A stretch of DNA of 64,000 bases, taken from Tetragonia tetragonoides (lineage: Eukaryota > Streptophyta > Magnoliopsida > Caryophyllales > Aizoaceae). Below are positions 12,111-24,073 of the stretch, one piece after another. The stretch spans positions 26,403,501 to 26,467,500 of the forward strand of contig CM076154.1 of NCBI GenBank assembly GCA_038025085.1, in the 5' to 3' direction. Made by a program: the position numbers and the translations under genes. Below the pieces are notes generated by a model. That model worked only from the letters and a program-made list of their open reading frames with translations, was not told where the DNA came from and did not search any database. Positions within the stretch are counted from its first letter, which is position 1, and the number at the start of each line of letters is the position of its first letter.

Positions 12111-14019
12111 TGTAGACACCCAAATGTGTCCCCCTGGCGTAGCACCCAATGATGATAACCTATAATCATGTTAAAGAAACGAATGTCAATGCTCGACGTA
12201 CTTGTGCTCATTTGAACCCCTTTATCCATCCTCACTCAGAATCTCAGTAATTTTTATTTCCACAAATAGCCCTTTCCATAAGCTTTCCAACGCCATCTCA
12301 TTTGTCCCAATCGGACACCGGAGTCAAAAGTTATGATTTAATGAAGATATGGGCTAAAAATGATGTTCTCATACCCGCATATCACGGTTCAAGACTGAAT
12401 TTTAACCATGCAAGGATTAATTGGATTATTAGCCCACTAGGCTTGTATTCCCCTTTGAATTAGCTTTTCAATGATGTATTATGGGCCAAAATCCCATTGG
12501 AAACGAAAAAGATATGATACGATCATTGTTTAATGCGCTGAAACAGACACTTCTCTAGTGTTTGGGTCATAACTCTTAGGATACTTGTGTTATTCGAACC
12601 CACAATATGTCAAAAGAATACAATATCTTGTATAGACTTAGTTCACAGTGGACCAAAAATCAATTTTTTTTAAAAAAAATACCTTCCATGTCCCTAAAAG
12701 ATTTGGACAATATCCTTAATTCACCTTTTGGTCCACGGTGGACTAAGTCTACACAAGACGAGCTATCAAAAGAAAGCCCTTTGAACAAGGAATCCAACAC
12801 ACCAAAAATCAGGCCAATCGGAGCTCAAACAAGCGCTCCAGCGGCCTTTTCGTGAGAGCGGGGGCCTTCTGGCCAGCCGCTGGGCACCGTTTTTGGCCCA
12901 GGACCTAATTTCCTATCCTTTTCAGCCCAATCCCTATAAATACCCCTCTAAACTCCGTTTTTCGGAACAACACTTATTATTACGGGATTTTCACCCATTA
13001 AACCCTATAGAACCCTAATCTCTTTCTCATTTCTCTCATGCAACCCTAATCAAATCAATTCAAACTTTCATCAAGCCTCATTCAGGAGAAACTCCATACA
13101 CAAGAGCAAAGCAAATACAAGAGCAATTGACATTCAATTCTAGTGCAACAAAAGGTTAACCTAAGGGCAATTTTCTCAATCTTTCAAAACTCTTTTTCAA
13201 ACCATGTTTTAATTTGATTATGATTATCGTTGATTTGTATATCATATTTTGATTGTTTTAGTTTTGTTATTAATTATATTCATGTCTAGATTATTAATTT
13301 GCATTTTTCAATTAGTTCATTGCATATTTAGTATAAATATTGCATCTTTGCATGATTAGCATAATTAATTAGCATGTTAGCATATAATTAGGGTTTTTGC
13401 ATATACTTAGCCCCAAATTGAATATTAGCATATTTTTATTATTTTCTTTTATTTTTATTATTTTACTTACATTGAAGTTGCTAACAATCTCATTGATGTG
13501 CATATGCAATTTGGCGCGTTTAGCAAGAATGGTAAGGTGGAGAATTATTTCTTTTATCTTATTATTGGGTTGTTTTATGCTTTGTTAATTAATGCATGCA
13601 ATTGGATAATATGTGCAAAGCATCACTTTAATAATTTGGTTTGTTCAACCCACCTAGTTAATTTAGGATCTTGGAGAACCAGATTTGTATGGAACCTTGC
13701 AATATGAATTATGAATCAACATGGATGAGATTAGTAGAGGCCGTTAATTCGGGCGATTTAGATAGGATTCGTTTTATCTTTTTCGTACCCACACCCCCAA
13801 ACTCAATCTTTGGCCCCTTTTGGGTATGAGTCAATTCCCAATAGGAATTGGGTGCACTTTTGTTGGTTTTCAATTATTTCGTTAAAAATTGGTGGCGACT
13901 TCACTATTTGCTTATTATTTCCCCTAGCACAATTAATCAAATTTCATATGACATATTATTTAAGAACTATTAATCCAACTAAATATTTCAATTAGCGCCG
14001 AAAGGCGAGGGTTCTTACA
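12111..14019 (+). repeat. 5' LTR of the gag-only Gypsy element
   Basis: 1909 bp. It has TG...CA ends and a TATA-like CTATAAATACC near 12933. It contains a 148-bp MITE plus duplication (12618-12773) that the 3' LTR lacks. Without that insert it is about 1753 bp, against 1777 bp for the 3' LTR. Confidence 0.92.
12618..12765. mobile_element. Short MITE inside the 5' LTR
   Basis: The sequence is flanked by TCAAAAGA on both sides (12610-12617 and 12766-12773), and the corresponding site in the 3' LTR has one copy. The inverted arms share TAGACTTAGT and GTGGACCAAAA. The 8-bp duplication suggests hAT ancestry. It inserted after the Gypsy element. Confidence 0.8.
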
Positions 14020-14020
14020 G

Positions 14021-14042
14021 TGGCGACTTCACTGGGGATTTA
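14021..14042 (+). other. Primer binding site, tRNA-Arg type
   Basis: TGGCGACTTCACTGGGGATT begins one base after the LTR end. It resembles the complement of the 3' end of plant tRNA-Arg(ACG) with a couple of transitions, as is known for Ogre/Tat elements. The tRNA identity is from memory of the tRNA sequence. Confidence 0.7.
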
Positions 14043-15739
14043 ATAAGATGGTGTAATTGGAAAGCTTATCCATGTTGATTATTAATCCATATATCTTGGT
14101 TCATGGCCTTTATGTGTTCATTATTGCTTTGTATTCATATCATCCATTTGCATGCTTTATCTTCGCAAGATGTAGAAAGACATCACCACACCATAAATAG
14201 GAATTACCCTTTGGAGCATTGTCTATGACTTAGGCCGGTGACCCACTCGGTCCGAATTACCTTTGCACATAGTCGTGTTCCGCCCCATGGCATTTACATG
14301 TTTCCATTCGAGATATGTGAAATGGTACGTTTAGTTTTACTATGCATCCAATAGATGACGAAACGCATCCGGTCGTGGGTTACCATATCCAACCATAGAT
14401 TGTATCAACCATTGCATTTAGTCTCATAGTCCATTCAAGGTGCTTAATTGATTGCTTGCCATATTGTGATTGTTGTTTCCTTGTTATGTGATTTGTTTCC
14501 TTAGATCGCTAGATTAGGTCCCCATTAGGATCTTAGTGGTCTAGAGTATAGGAAGTTTCCTATTTGTGTATATGACTAACTGTGTAAACTAACTTAAGAT
14601 CGAGTCTAGAATCTTTTCTTTTTAGGAAGTAGGATCCATGAATCTTCCCGACGATGCTAGTAACCATATTAGGGAGACTTATTTTCCAAAAAAAAAAATC
14701 AATTTCGAACAAGTAATATATTTCGACTAATGATCTTTCCCAAAAATAAAAAAGAATCTTATTTCTTTCCTTTAGGAAGTCAATAGTATATTTTCCTTTT
14801 CTTGAGTCCAGAATATATTTTCCATATCTAAGTCAAGAGTCTTATGGCAAGTCAAGAGTAGCGTCTTTATACTTTCCATTGCAAGTCAAGAGTATCTTTC
14901 CCCTTTCCAAAAAAAAAAAAAAATTGTTCCCATAGCAAGTCAAGAGTAATCTTTTGCTTCCCATATTTTATTAGGGTCTAGGTTCTTCCTTTTTCCCTTT
15001 ACCTTATTTTGCAAGTCAAGAGTAATATTATTTCTTTCTTGAGTCAAGAGTATTTTTTTTTTCTTTTTTCCTCCTTAATATAGAGTCGAAATATTATTGG
15101 TTAAAATACGTTACTTGCATTGCAAAACTTCCAAAATAAATTCAGTCTCCGTGAGAAGTTACCATGTTGAGGGATTATTCTAGATTCTTTTCCCATCTTT
15201 TACTAAATAAAAAAATCAAAAAAATCAAAAAGAAAATGCATTGCATTTCATTTTTAGAAGCTCCATGCTAGGACATATAGAATCATTTTAAATTGCATTG
15301 CATATAATTTTGCATACACCCATTTGCCATAGGTGGGTAGCTTCGTCATGCATTTCATACTAGACATTTTTTGCATACATATAGGGCATCAAATATCGCA
15401 TTGAATATCATTCTAGGACATCCTAGATTCCCATATCATTTGCATGCAAATCATTTAGGCGTGTCTAGGACACTATAAAGTCTTGCATCACAATCGTTCA
15501 TCTCATATAGTTGCATTCATTGAGTCGTGGACCAGAAGGTATCTAGAAAGAGTCATCATTGCATGTTCATGTCAAGCTTGCATATAGAGTTCTCATCTTT
15601 GGACTTCGAGGGTTAATATGGAGTCACATTCTTCTAAAAATCTTTTTTCGAATTTTCTTCCTTAAGTGTCCCTTACTAAGTTGAGAATTGCATCCAGGAT
15701 CGAAAAGCCCAAGCTTACTCACAGGAATCTAAGCGCAAT
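14043..15739 (+). other. Gypsy 5' leader with recurrent AAGTCAAGAGTA motifs
   Basis: About 1.7 kb of untranslated leader between primer site and gag. Between about 14829 and 15056 the motif (GCA)AGTCAAGAGTA recurs about six times, separated by T-rich spacers. No open frame is supported. Confidence 0.7.
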
Positions 15740-17020
15740 ATGTTTGGAGCTACCGAAAAGACTCAAGCCCAAGTGATGGAGGAACTTTTAACCCAAATGA
15801 CCGCCATGAATGCTAGGTTCGTTGAATTAGAGGCTAAGATTGCTAAGCTCGATCCTTACACCAAGGATCCCGAAGAGCCAATTTCGAATGATGATAAGCC
15901 CAAACCTCCCACTAAAGAGGTCCAAGAGCTCCAAGCTAAGCTAAATAGACTTGAGTCCTTCTTATTCAAGAGTCGCATCTTTAACGACATGACAGTCAAT
16001 TCTGAACGCTTTTCTCCCCACATTAAGGGAAAATTTCCCACCAAGTTCTCCATGCCCGAAGTTCCCATCTTCAAAGGAATTGACGATCCACAAGATCATA
16101 TTAGAGCTTTCACCACTGCATTGGGCCTTAGAGGCATTGAACAAGAGCTGTATGTTCACCTCTTTCCCCAAACCTTGGATCCTGCTGTCAGGGCCTGGTT
16201 CTTCAAGTTGCCCACACAAAAGTTGGAAAAATGGGAAGATCTGTCCACATTGTTCCTCCAGAGATACAATGACAATGTTTTACCTCCCATGACTTTAAGA
16301 GAGCTAGAGATAACCAAGCAAGGTGATGAGGAAGGATTTACCAACTTTGTGAGAAGATGGAGGACCAAGGTCGCCGAAATGATTGATCGTCCATCTGAAA
16401 GGGATCAAATTAGAATGCTTGTCCACAACTTGACACCCAAGTATCGTGAGCATATGAAATTCCAGCCGATCACTACTTATGCCCAACTAGTTGAAGTTGG
16501 CATGGCCATTGAAGATGACCACCTCACCCAATTAAGTAACAAGCAACGCAATCATGGCTCTAATAATGGAGGCTCCTTCGATCAAGGAAATGAAGTCAAT
16601 GTCATTGTAAGCAGGCATAAAAGAGTATACACACCTCTTAGCATGACACAAGATGAAGCATTTGACAAACTTCTCGAAGAAGGCTATATTTGGGCAATCG
16701 GTCCCGCACCGGACCTAGAGCCCAACAGAAGAGGGAATAATTGGAATCCTAATGGCTACTGCAAGAACTATCAAGGAAAGGGTCATATGACTGAAGAATG
16801 CATGCACTTGAAGCGCGAGATCCAAGATTTGATCGACGATGAGACCATACCTGCACCCAAGAGTTTTAATTGGAGGCGTAGCCCAGTCGCGAAGCCCAAT
16901 CTCAAATATCATAGTCATAGCCTAGTTGGAGAATTCCCTTTCCCCTTTCTTTCTTTGTCGAGTCCAAGTCTAGTTTTAGGATTTCCCTTAAGGCATTGTC
17001 TTGCTTTTTTGATTGAATAA
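15740..17020 (+). CDS. gag: Gypsy gag polyprotein (426 aa)
   Basis: The frame has an N-terminal heptad-like region (ELLTQMTAMNARFVELEAKI). A Retrotrans_gag domain follows: FSMPEVPIFKGIDDPQDHIR, RAWFFKLP, FLQRYNDNVLPPMTLRELE and GFTNFVRRWR at about residues 105-215. A zinc-knuckle-like segment CKNYQGKGHMTEEC lies near residue 340; the Tat/Ogre family normally has a CxxHxxxxHxxxxC form here, and the first histidine is tyrosine in this copy. Gag forms the virus-like particle that packages element RNA. The last about 40 residues are unlike gag and run toward the LINE insertion at about 17030, so the natural C terminus and everything after it (pol) may be replaced. The frame is open throughout, notable in an element with no pol. 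Confidence 0.85.
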   Translation: MFGATEKTQAQVMEELLTQMTAMNARFVELEAKIAKLDPYTKDPEEPISNDDKPKPPTKEVQELQAKLNRLESFLFKSRIFNDMTVNSERFSPHIKGKFPTKFSMPEVPIFKGIDDPQDHIRAFTTALGLRGIEQELYVHLFPQTLDPAVRAWFFKLPTQKLEKWEDLSTLFLQRYNDNVLPPMTLRELEITKQGDEEGFTNFVRRWRTKVAEMIDRPSERDQIRMLVHNLTPKYREHMKFQPITTYAQLVEVGMAIEDDHLTQLSNKQRNHGSNNGGSFDQGNEVNVIVSRHKRVYTPLSMTQDEAFDKLLEEGYIWAIGPAPDLEPNRRGNNWNPNGYCKNYQGKGHMTEECMHLKREIQDLIDDETIPAPKSFNWRRSPVAKPNLKYHSHSLVGEFPFPFLSLSSPSLVLGFPLRHCLAFLIE

Positions 17021-17128
17021 AATAAGAAGTGAGAAAAACCCGGTGGAGGAAACTGAGCGCATGTTAAAACCCTTTTCTCTTCAGGCGCACGTTTGAGCAG
17101 GTTCTGCTAAACTGCACCTCTACCGGCG

Positions 17129-18336
17129 ATGCCTCGCCGGGGAAGACAAAAGGCAAAGGAACGACAGGCAAATTTTTTTTCCGGTGGTGCGTCATCAAGT
17201 GCTAATAAGGTGACACCATCGATTCCTCTCTCTGGTGGTGAAGTGATGATGGGTAACGAAGGCTCTGGCCAAACCCTAAGTGCTAACCCAATGCATCAAT
17301 GGTCGAATCCTCCTCCGGGAGAGGACGGCCATGTCTCTGATACTGTCGCAGATGACGAGGGCGATACTCTTCTACGGGCAAATTCAGCTGCTCGTCAACT
17401 GCAATTCTCGGATTCTTCTGGGCATCCTACGCCTAATTGTGCGGGTGGTGTGGGAGGTGAACCTCCTCCTCCGATTCCAGAGGTGATTACAGAAGAACCC
17501 CCAGCCACTCATGCTGAGGTGCTGCGAGGTAACCGAAACCCCCAAAAGGGATTATCTCTCTCCTTTATTCCACCTACTGTTCAAAATGGTAATATGATAG
17601 TTCAACTGGATGAAGCTGCTATTAAATCTCAAGAGAAATTGTGGAATAATGCTATTGTTGGGTATGTTTTGGCTGATTCTCCTACCTTTAAAGATATGCT
17701 AAAATTTGTTCAAGGTGTTTGGAGGTTTGTTAAGCAACCCAGAGTTTATTTGCATGAAAAAGGATATTTTATCTTTAGATTTGAATCCCCTGCAGATAGA
17801 GATACAGTGCTGCATTCAGGTCCATATTATGTGAACAATAGACCATTGGTGTTGAAGTTTGGACAACAGACTTCCAATTCAACCCAGATATGGTTAGAGT
17901 TATTCCTATGTGGGTTAATTTTCCTAAACTTCCAGTTACATATTGGGCAGCTGAAAACCTGAGTAGGATAGCTAGCTTTGTTGGCAAACCCCTTCATACT
18001 GATGCCTTAACTGCCAGACAAGACAGACTAGCTTATGCAAGGATATCAATTGAGATTGATGTATCTAAACCATTACCCACGAAGATGCCAGTATATAGCC
18101 CTGATGGGTCTTGGTTTGAGCAACTCATTGATTATGACTGGAAGCCAAAATTTTGTACAGACTGTGCAAAATTTGGCCATGTCCCTGGAGACTGTAATAG
18201 GCTTGAGAGAACAGGTAATCAACAACAACAAGGCCCAATTCAGGTTGCTAGACCACAACCAGCAATACCTCCACAAAGAAGACAACAACAAATATGGGTG
18301 GAAAAAGAACTTTACAACCTCCAACAGCTGTTGTAG
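17129..18336 (+). pseudogene. LINE ORF1 (DUF4283/zinc-knuckle nucleic-acid-binding protein), frameshifted
   Basis: Frame one (17129-17962) starts MPRRGRQKAK and has a low-complexity N terminus. It then has a DUF4283 region with KLWNNAIVGYVLADSPTF and GYFIFRFESPADRDTVL. Near 17860-17890 the protein continues in another frame (17890-18336: MVRVIPMWVNFPKLPVTYW, and the zinc knuckle CTDCAKFGHVPGDC of form CX2CX4HX4C). The break looks like one missing T in a T-run before GGACAAC. ORF1 proteins coat LINE RNA. Confidence 0.85.
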
Positions 18337-18573
18337 TCATAGAGACTGAGGTTAATGCCCCTGCACAAATACAGCTTCTTGACAAAGGCAAACAAATAGT
18401 TATTTACCATGGATCCTCTAGTCATGATGCACAAAAATGATAATACAGCTGCAGGGAAGGAGGATGAGATTCTTACACACCAAAACAATTACAATATTCT
18501 TGAGACTTATAGTGAGTGTGTCAGAGATATTCAAGATCAAGGGAGGTATCCTTCTAATATTGACCCCCCCCCC

Positions 18574-21500
18574 ATGAATTTAATCTCTTGGAATGTCAGA
18601 GGGCTAAATAAGCCCTACAAGCAAAAAGCAATGAAAGCTTTTTTGCTGAAGAATAAAGTTCACATATTTTCTTGTCTTGAAACTAGAGTTAAACAAAGAA
18701 AATCACAAAAAATTGCTGGATTTATTGCAAATGGTTGGAATATTGTTTGTAATTATTCTGAAGCTTACAATGGCAGAATTTGGATTTTGTGGAGACCTGA
18801 ATTTGTGGATGTTCAAGTTTTGCAAGTTCACTGTCAATTTATTCATTGTCTAGTGAAAGACAGGGTGTCTGATTTCAGAAGTTATATCTCCTTTGTGTAT
18901 TGACTCAATTCTATTGCAGAGAGACTCATTTTGTGGAGAGATCTTGCCCTGCACGGTGTTATAAATGATCCTTCATTAATGCGGTTTTATCTGTCGAAGA
19001 TAGAATTAATGGAGCTCCAGTGCATGAATCTGAGACTAGAGATTTCCAATCTTTTATTGATGATATGAGCTTATTTCATATGAAGACCAAAGGCTGGCAG
19101 TATTCCTGGTGCAATAAGCAAAATGTTAGTGAGAGGATTTACAGCCGCATAGACTGGGTTCTGTGTAACTCTTTGTGGATACAAGATTACGGTGGTATTG
19201 AAGCAGACTTCATGAACCCTTTGGTGTCAGATCATACTCCTATTTCTATTACTACTTATATCCCTCCCTCACAGGGGATAAGACCTTTCAGATTCTTTAA
19301 TGCTTTACTTGAGAATGCTGACTTATCTCACATAGTGCAGGATGTTTGGGATTCACAGATTCAGGGTTTTCCTATGTTCCAAATTTGGAGGAAATTGTGT
19401 ATTATTTCAAAGAGAGTCTCTGCATTGCAGCATAATACATGCAGAGTTGTAGATAAATTGAAAGCAACTGAATTCAATCTTGATGTGGTCCAACATCAGA
19501 TGATGACTGATCCAATGAATGCTCATCTTATCTCTCATGAGAAGGATATCCAGAAGGAAATCTCTCTCTTGTCTACTCTACATGAGAAAGTTCTTAGGCA
19601 ACAATCCAGAGCAAACTGGATCAGACTTGGTGACCAGAATACTAGCTTCTTCCATGCTCATTTAAAAGCTAGAACGTCGTCAAACACTGTAACTTCCATT
19701 TATACTGAAGATGATATCAAGCTCACTGATCCTGCCAGTATACAGCAAGAGTTTATTCAATTCTTTCAGAACCTCATGGGAGTCTCCTCTCCTAGTATGC
19801 CAGCTATTGATCTTGACATTATTAGAGATGGACTTACTCTCACTCTTGAACACCAACAACAACTTATTCCTGAGGTTCGTGATTTGGAGATTCTGAAAGC
19901 TCTCAAGGATCTGACTTCTGAAGAATCACCTGGTAAGGATGGGTTCCCAGTTGAATTTTTCAAGCATTTCTGGCCTGTTATAGGAACTGACATAATAGCA
20001 GTTGTTCAACAGTTCTTTGTTAGTGGCAAACTTCTGAAAGCTATAAATTGTGCCACTATCACACTGATACCTAAAGTAAAAAACCTTACTTATGTCAAAG
20101 AGTTTAGGCCTATTGCCTGCTGCACTACTATCTATAAGCTCATTGCTAAGGTCTTAACTTCTAGACTTAAGATAGTAGTTGATTATTTGGTTGGTCCTGC
20201 CCAATCAACCTTCATTGAGGGGAGACACATTTTGGATAATGTCATTCTTAGTCATGAACTAATCAAGAATTATACCAGAAAAGGCTTATCCCCTAGATGC
20301 ATGCTTAGTGTTGATCTAAGGAAAGCCTATGATTTTATTGAATGGAGTTATTTGAAGATGGTGCTACTTGAATTGGGGCTTCCTCATAAGTTTGTTTCTT
20401 GGGTCATGACATGTGTTACTAGAGTAAGTTATTCTCTGTTGATCAATGGAAATCTCACCCCTGCTTTCCAAGCTAAGAAAGGGCTTCGTCAAGGCGACCC
20501 CATGTCGCCTTACTTATTTGTCTTGGCTATGGAATATCTAAATCGATCCGTGAAGCAACTCAAAAGAAATCCAGATTTTAATTACCACCCAAGATGCAGG
20601 AAACTGGATATAACACATGTGTGCTTTGCAGACGACTTGTTGTTGTTCAGTAGAGGGGATGCTATATCTGTTCAACTCCTATTTCAAGCTTTCAGCAAGT
20701 TCTCTCAAGTGTCAGGTTTGCAAGCTAATTTGGATAAGAGCTCTATTTATTTTTCTGGTGTATCCTGTGAAAATCAGGAAATAATTGCTTCTTCCATGGG
20801 TATGGTCATTAGTTCCCTGCCTTTCAAATATTTAGGGGGTTCCCCTTTCTTCAAAAAAGCTTACTGTGATGCAATGCAAACCGCTAGTAGAGAAGATTGT
20901 GGCGAGAATTAATTGTCGGACATCTAAATTTTTGTCTTATGGAGGCCGGGTGCAACTCATAAAGAGTGTTTTGTTTGGCATGCAAACATATTGGTCTCAG
21001 GTTTTTGTCTTGCCAAAAATGATCATTAAATTAGTGACAGCTGCTTGTAGAACCTTTCTTTGGACAGGCCAGGCTTCTATCTCAAAAAGAGCCTTGGTGG
21101 CTTGGGAGAAAATTACCCTTCCTACGCATGCTGGAGGCCTAAATGTAATTGACATCTACAACTGGAATAGAGCTTCTATCTGCAAGTTGCTGTGGGCTAT
21201 TGAAATGAAAAAAGACAGACTTTGGATTCAATGGATCCATACATATTATCTCAAGGGTTGTTCTGTTTTCTCAGCTAGTGTTCCTAAACAAGCTTGTTGG
21301 GTGGCCAGGAAGGTCTATGAAGCACGGGATTGGTTTGATAATACAGCAGACGTGAAATTGCTTTTCAGCAAATTCAGCATTAAAGGGAAATTCAGCATCA
21401 AGCTAGCCTATTGTTCTCTGAAACCTAACATTCAATCAGTGCCGTGGAAATGTCTAGTGCAAATTCCAAGCCTATTGCCAAAGCATAGATTTATATTGTG

Positions 21501-21965
21501 GCTTGCACTCCATGGTAAGCTCATGACTGCAGACAAATGCTTGGTATAGGGAATGAATGTTCCATGGGAATGAATGTTCCAGGGGAATGTGTTCTCTGTG
21601 ATACTGGACAAGATGAAACAATGGAGCATCTGTTTTTCTTGTGCCCTTTCTCTGCATCAATTTGGAAGAGTCTTCTGCAATGGTTTGGCATAACCCGGCA
21701 ACCTCATAACTGGCACAATGAAGTCTTGTGGGCAACTTGCACCTTGAGGGGTTGCAGACCTAGAAATTGTGTCCTGGGTTTCCTATTAGCAGCCGCTGTA
21801 TATCATATTTGGATAGCTAGAAATGTCAAGAGATTTCAACAATCAGGGACAACAAAAAAATGTATCCTCTATGCTGTAGTTTGTGAATTACATTATAGGG
21901 GCTTGAACTTCCCACAGTGGAGTAGTGTGCTAGATTCCCTTAATAGTTACCCACAATGTTGGTAG
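18574..21965 (+). pseudogene. LINE ORF2 (endonuclease, reverse transcriptase, zf-RVT), several breaks
   Basis: The start at 18574 gives MNLISWNVRGLN, the first motif of the EEP (APE-like) endonuclease. That frame ends at 18903, with lesions between about 18900 and 19020 where the GDFN motif should lie. The 630-aa frame (19020-20912) carries the endonuclease end (SDHTPI) and the RT. RT motifs are EESPGKDGFPVEFFK, FRPIACCTTIYKLIAKVL, VDLRKAYDFIEW, GLRQGDPMSPYLFVLAMEYL and FADDLLLFSRGD. After a frameshift near 20870 the thumb/connection region continues (20866-21549: GGRVQLIKSVLFGMQTYWSQ). A stop at 21547 and a frame change lead to zf-RVT (CVLCDTGQDETMEHLFFLC) ending at 21965. The catalytic FADD is intact but the protein is not expressible as one chain. 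Confidence 0.9.
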
Positions 21966-22105
21966 GCTTCAGTTTACCTGATTAGCTTATGTATGAGAGT
22001 CTTTGTATCTGGTTGGTAACGTCAAACCGCCAGTTGTACGTCAATGCCTATTTTGGTTAATGAAAAGCCTATATTTCTTGACCAAAAAAAAAAAAAAATA
22101 AAAAA

Positions 22106-22549
22106 GCCTGCATTTGTTTCTTTCTTCCTTCATGGAATTTCTCTTAATTGCAAACCCAATGATTAATCTGAGTTGCCAAACTTAATCAATGCAAGGACTT
22201 AACTATTTAGAAGAGGACCAATAAAAAATAAAAAAAATAAAAAAATGGGACACACATCCTGTAAAGTCATACCAAGGACATGAGGCATTCATTTGGCACC
22301 CTTCATTATTATCCTTTCACCCACAATGCAAATTACCACTTGGAGCCCATTTGAGCCATCAAACACAAGCCACATTCTTTCTTAAACCACATTATCCCAA
22401 CTTGGGGTATGGGAAGTGTGCAACAATTTTTAAGTGTCACCAAATCTCAAGAGAGGCGAGAAAAACTACAAAAAGAGTTCAAAAAAAAAGAAGAGAAAAG
22501 AAGCTCCAAATGCATAAAGAGAGCACCAAAAATCAAGAGAGTTCCTCAC
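22106..22549 (+). other. Gypsy internal sequence between LINE and extra LTR
   Basis: A-rich segment with a purine-rich stretch (22455-22505) but no recognised protein. It is presumed to be the 3' internal part of a Gypsy element ending at the extra LTR. Confidence 0.4.
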
Positions 22550-24073
22550 TGTAGACACCCAAATGTGTCCCCCCTGGCGTAATGCCCGATGATGATAACC
22601 TATAATCATGTTAAAAAAATGAATGTCAATGCTCGACGTAATTATGCTCATTTGAAACCCTGTTATCCATCCCCACTCATATATCATTAATTTCTATATC
22701 AAAAAATAGGTCTTTCCATAAGCTTTCCAACTCCATGTCATTTGTCCAAATCGGACACCGGAGTCAAAAGTTATGATTTAATGAAGTTACGGGCTAAAAA
22801 CGATGTTCTCATACCCGCATATCACGGTTCAAGACTTATTTTTAGCCATGGAAGGATTAATTGGATTATTATACCACTATACTTGTATTCCCCTTTGAAT
22901 TATCTTTCCAATGATGTATTGCGGGCCAAAATCCCATTAAAAACGAAAAAGATATGATCAGATCATTGATTAATGTGCTGAAACGGACACTTCTCTAGTG
23001 TTTGTGTCATAACTCATAGGATACTTGTGCTATTCGAGCCGAAAATATGTCAAAAAAACTCCCTTTAAACAAGGAACCCAACGCACCAAACATCAGGCCC
23101 ATCGGAGCTTACACGAGCGCTGCAGCGGCCTTTTCGTGGGAGCGGGGGCCTTCTGGCCAACCACTGAGCTTCAGCGGCCCAGCCGTTGAGCCCCAGCGCC
23201 AGCCGTTGGCCCCATCTGCCTTCCCTGTGGCCGCTGGGCACTGTTTTTGACCCGGGAACCCTAATTTGACCTCCTTTTTGGCCCAATCTTTATAAATATC
23301 CGTCTAAAATCCGTTTTTTGGGACAAAGACTCATTATTACGGGATTTTCACCCATCAACCCAAGAGAACCCTAATTTCTCTCTCTCCTCTCTCTCCTTTC
23401 TCTCATAAAACCCTAATCAATCATTCAAGCATTCATCAAGCCTCATTCAAAAGAAACCCCATACACAAGAGCAAAGCAAATACAAGAGCAATTGACATTC
23501 AATTCTAGTGCAATAAAAGGTTAACTTAAGGGCAATTTTCTCAACCTTTCAAAACTCTTTTTCAAATTATGTTTTACTTTGATTATGATTATGATTAATA
23601 TATTTAGCATGTTTTAATTATTGGTTTCATGATTATCATGCATAGGCTAGTTTAGTTATTATTCTTACATGATTTTCATACTTTTTATTTTAGTTCTAGA
23701 TTAATGCATGATTAGTATAAATATTGCATCTTTGCATGATTAGCATATTTAATTAGCATGTTAGAATATAATTAGGGTTTTGCATATAATTAGCCCTAGA
23801 TTGCATATTAGCATATTTTTACTTTTTTTTTATATTTCTTATTTTACTTCCATTGAAGTTGCTAACAATCTTATTGGTGTGCATATGCAATTTGCCGCGT
23901 TTAGCAATAAAGGTAAGGTGGAGATTTATTTCTTTTATCTTATTATTGGTTTGGTTTATGCTTGATAATTAATTCATGCAATTGGATAATATGTGCAAAC
24001 TGATCACTTTAATAATTTGGTTTGTTCAACTCACCTAGTTAATTTAGGATCTTGGACGACCGGATTTGTATTG
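22550..24073 (+). repeat. Additional, 3'-truncated LTR of the same Gypsy family
   Basis: It starts TGTAGACACCCAAATGTG and aligns with both outer LTRs. It has its own TATA-like TTATAAATATCC near 23290. Homology stops near 24073 (GGACGACCGGATTTGTAT), so about 330 bp of the LTR 3' end are missing. It has an extra GC-rich segment (about 23160-23230, with AGCCGTTGAGCCCC-type repeats) not in the other two. It indicates a second related copy, or a recombined copy, inside the element. Confidence 0.85.

Larger units (their letters stand above)
17030..22105 (+). mobile_element. LINE (plant L1-type) inserted after gag
   Basis: A near full-length plus-strand LINE. It has a short 5' leader, ORF1 (17129-18336), ORF2 (18574-21965), a 3' untranslated region and an A-tail (about 22083-22105). 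ORF order and domains (DUF4283 plus zinc knuckle; endonuclease, reverse transcriptase, zf-RVT) are standard for plant L1s. Both ORFs are broken by frameshifts. Target duplication was not clearly found, and the exact 5' end is approximate. Confidence 0.9.

Noticed and set aside
21537..21600. Short repeat GGGAATGAATGTTCCA in LINE ORF2 as a possible regulatory site
   Set aside because: Best read as a local duplication contributing to the zf-RVT frame break.
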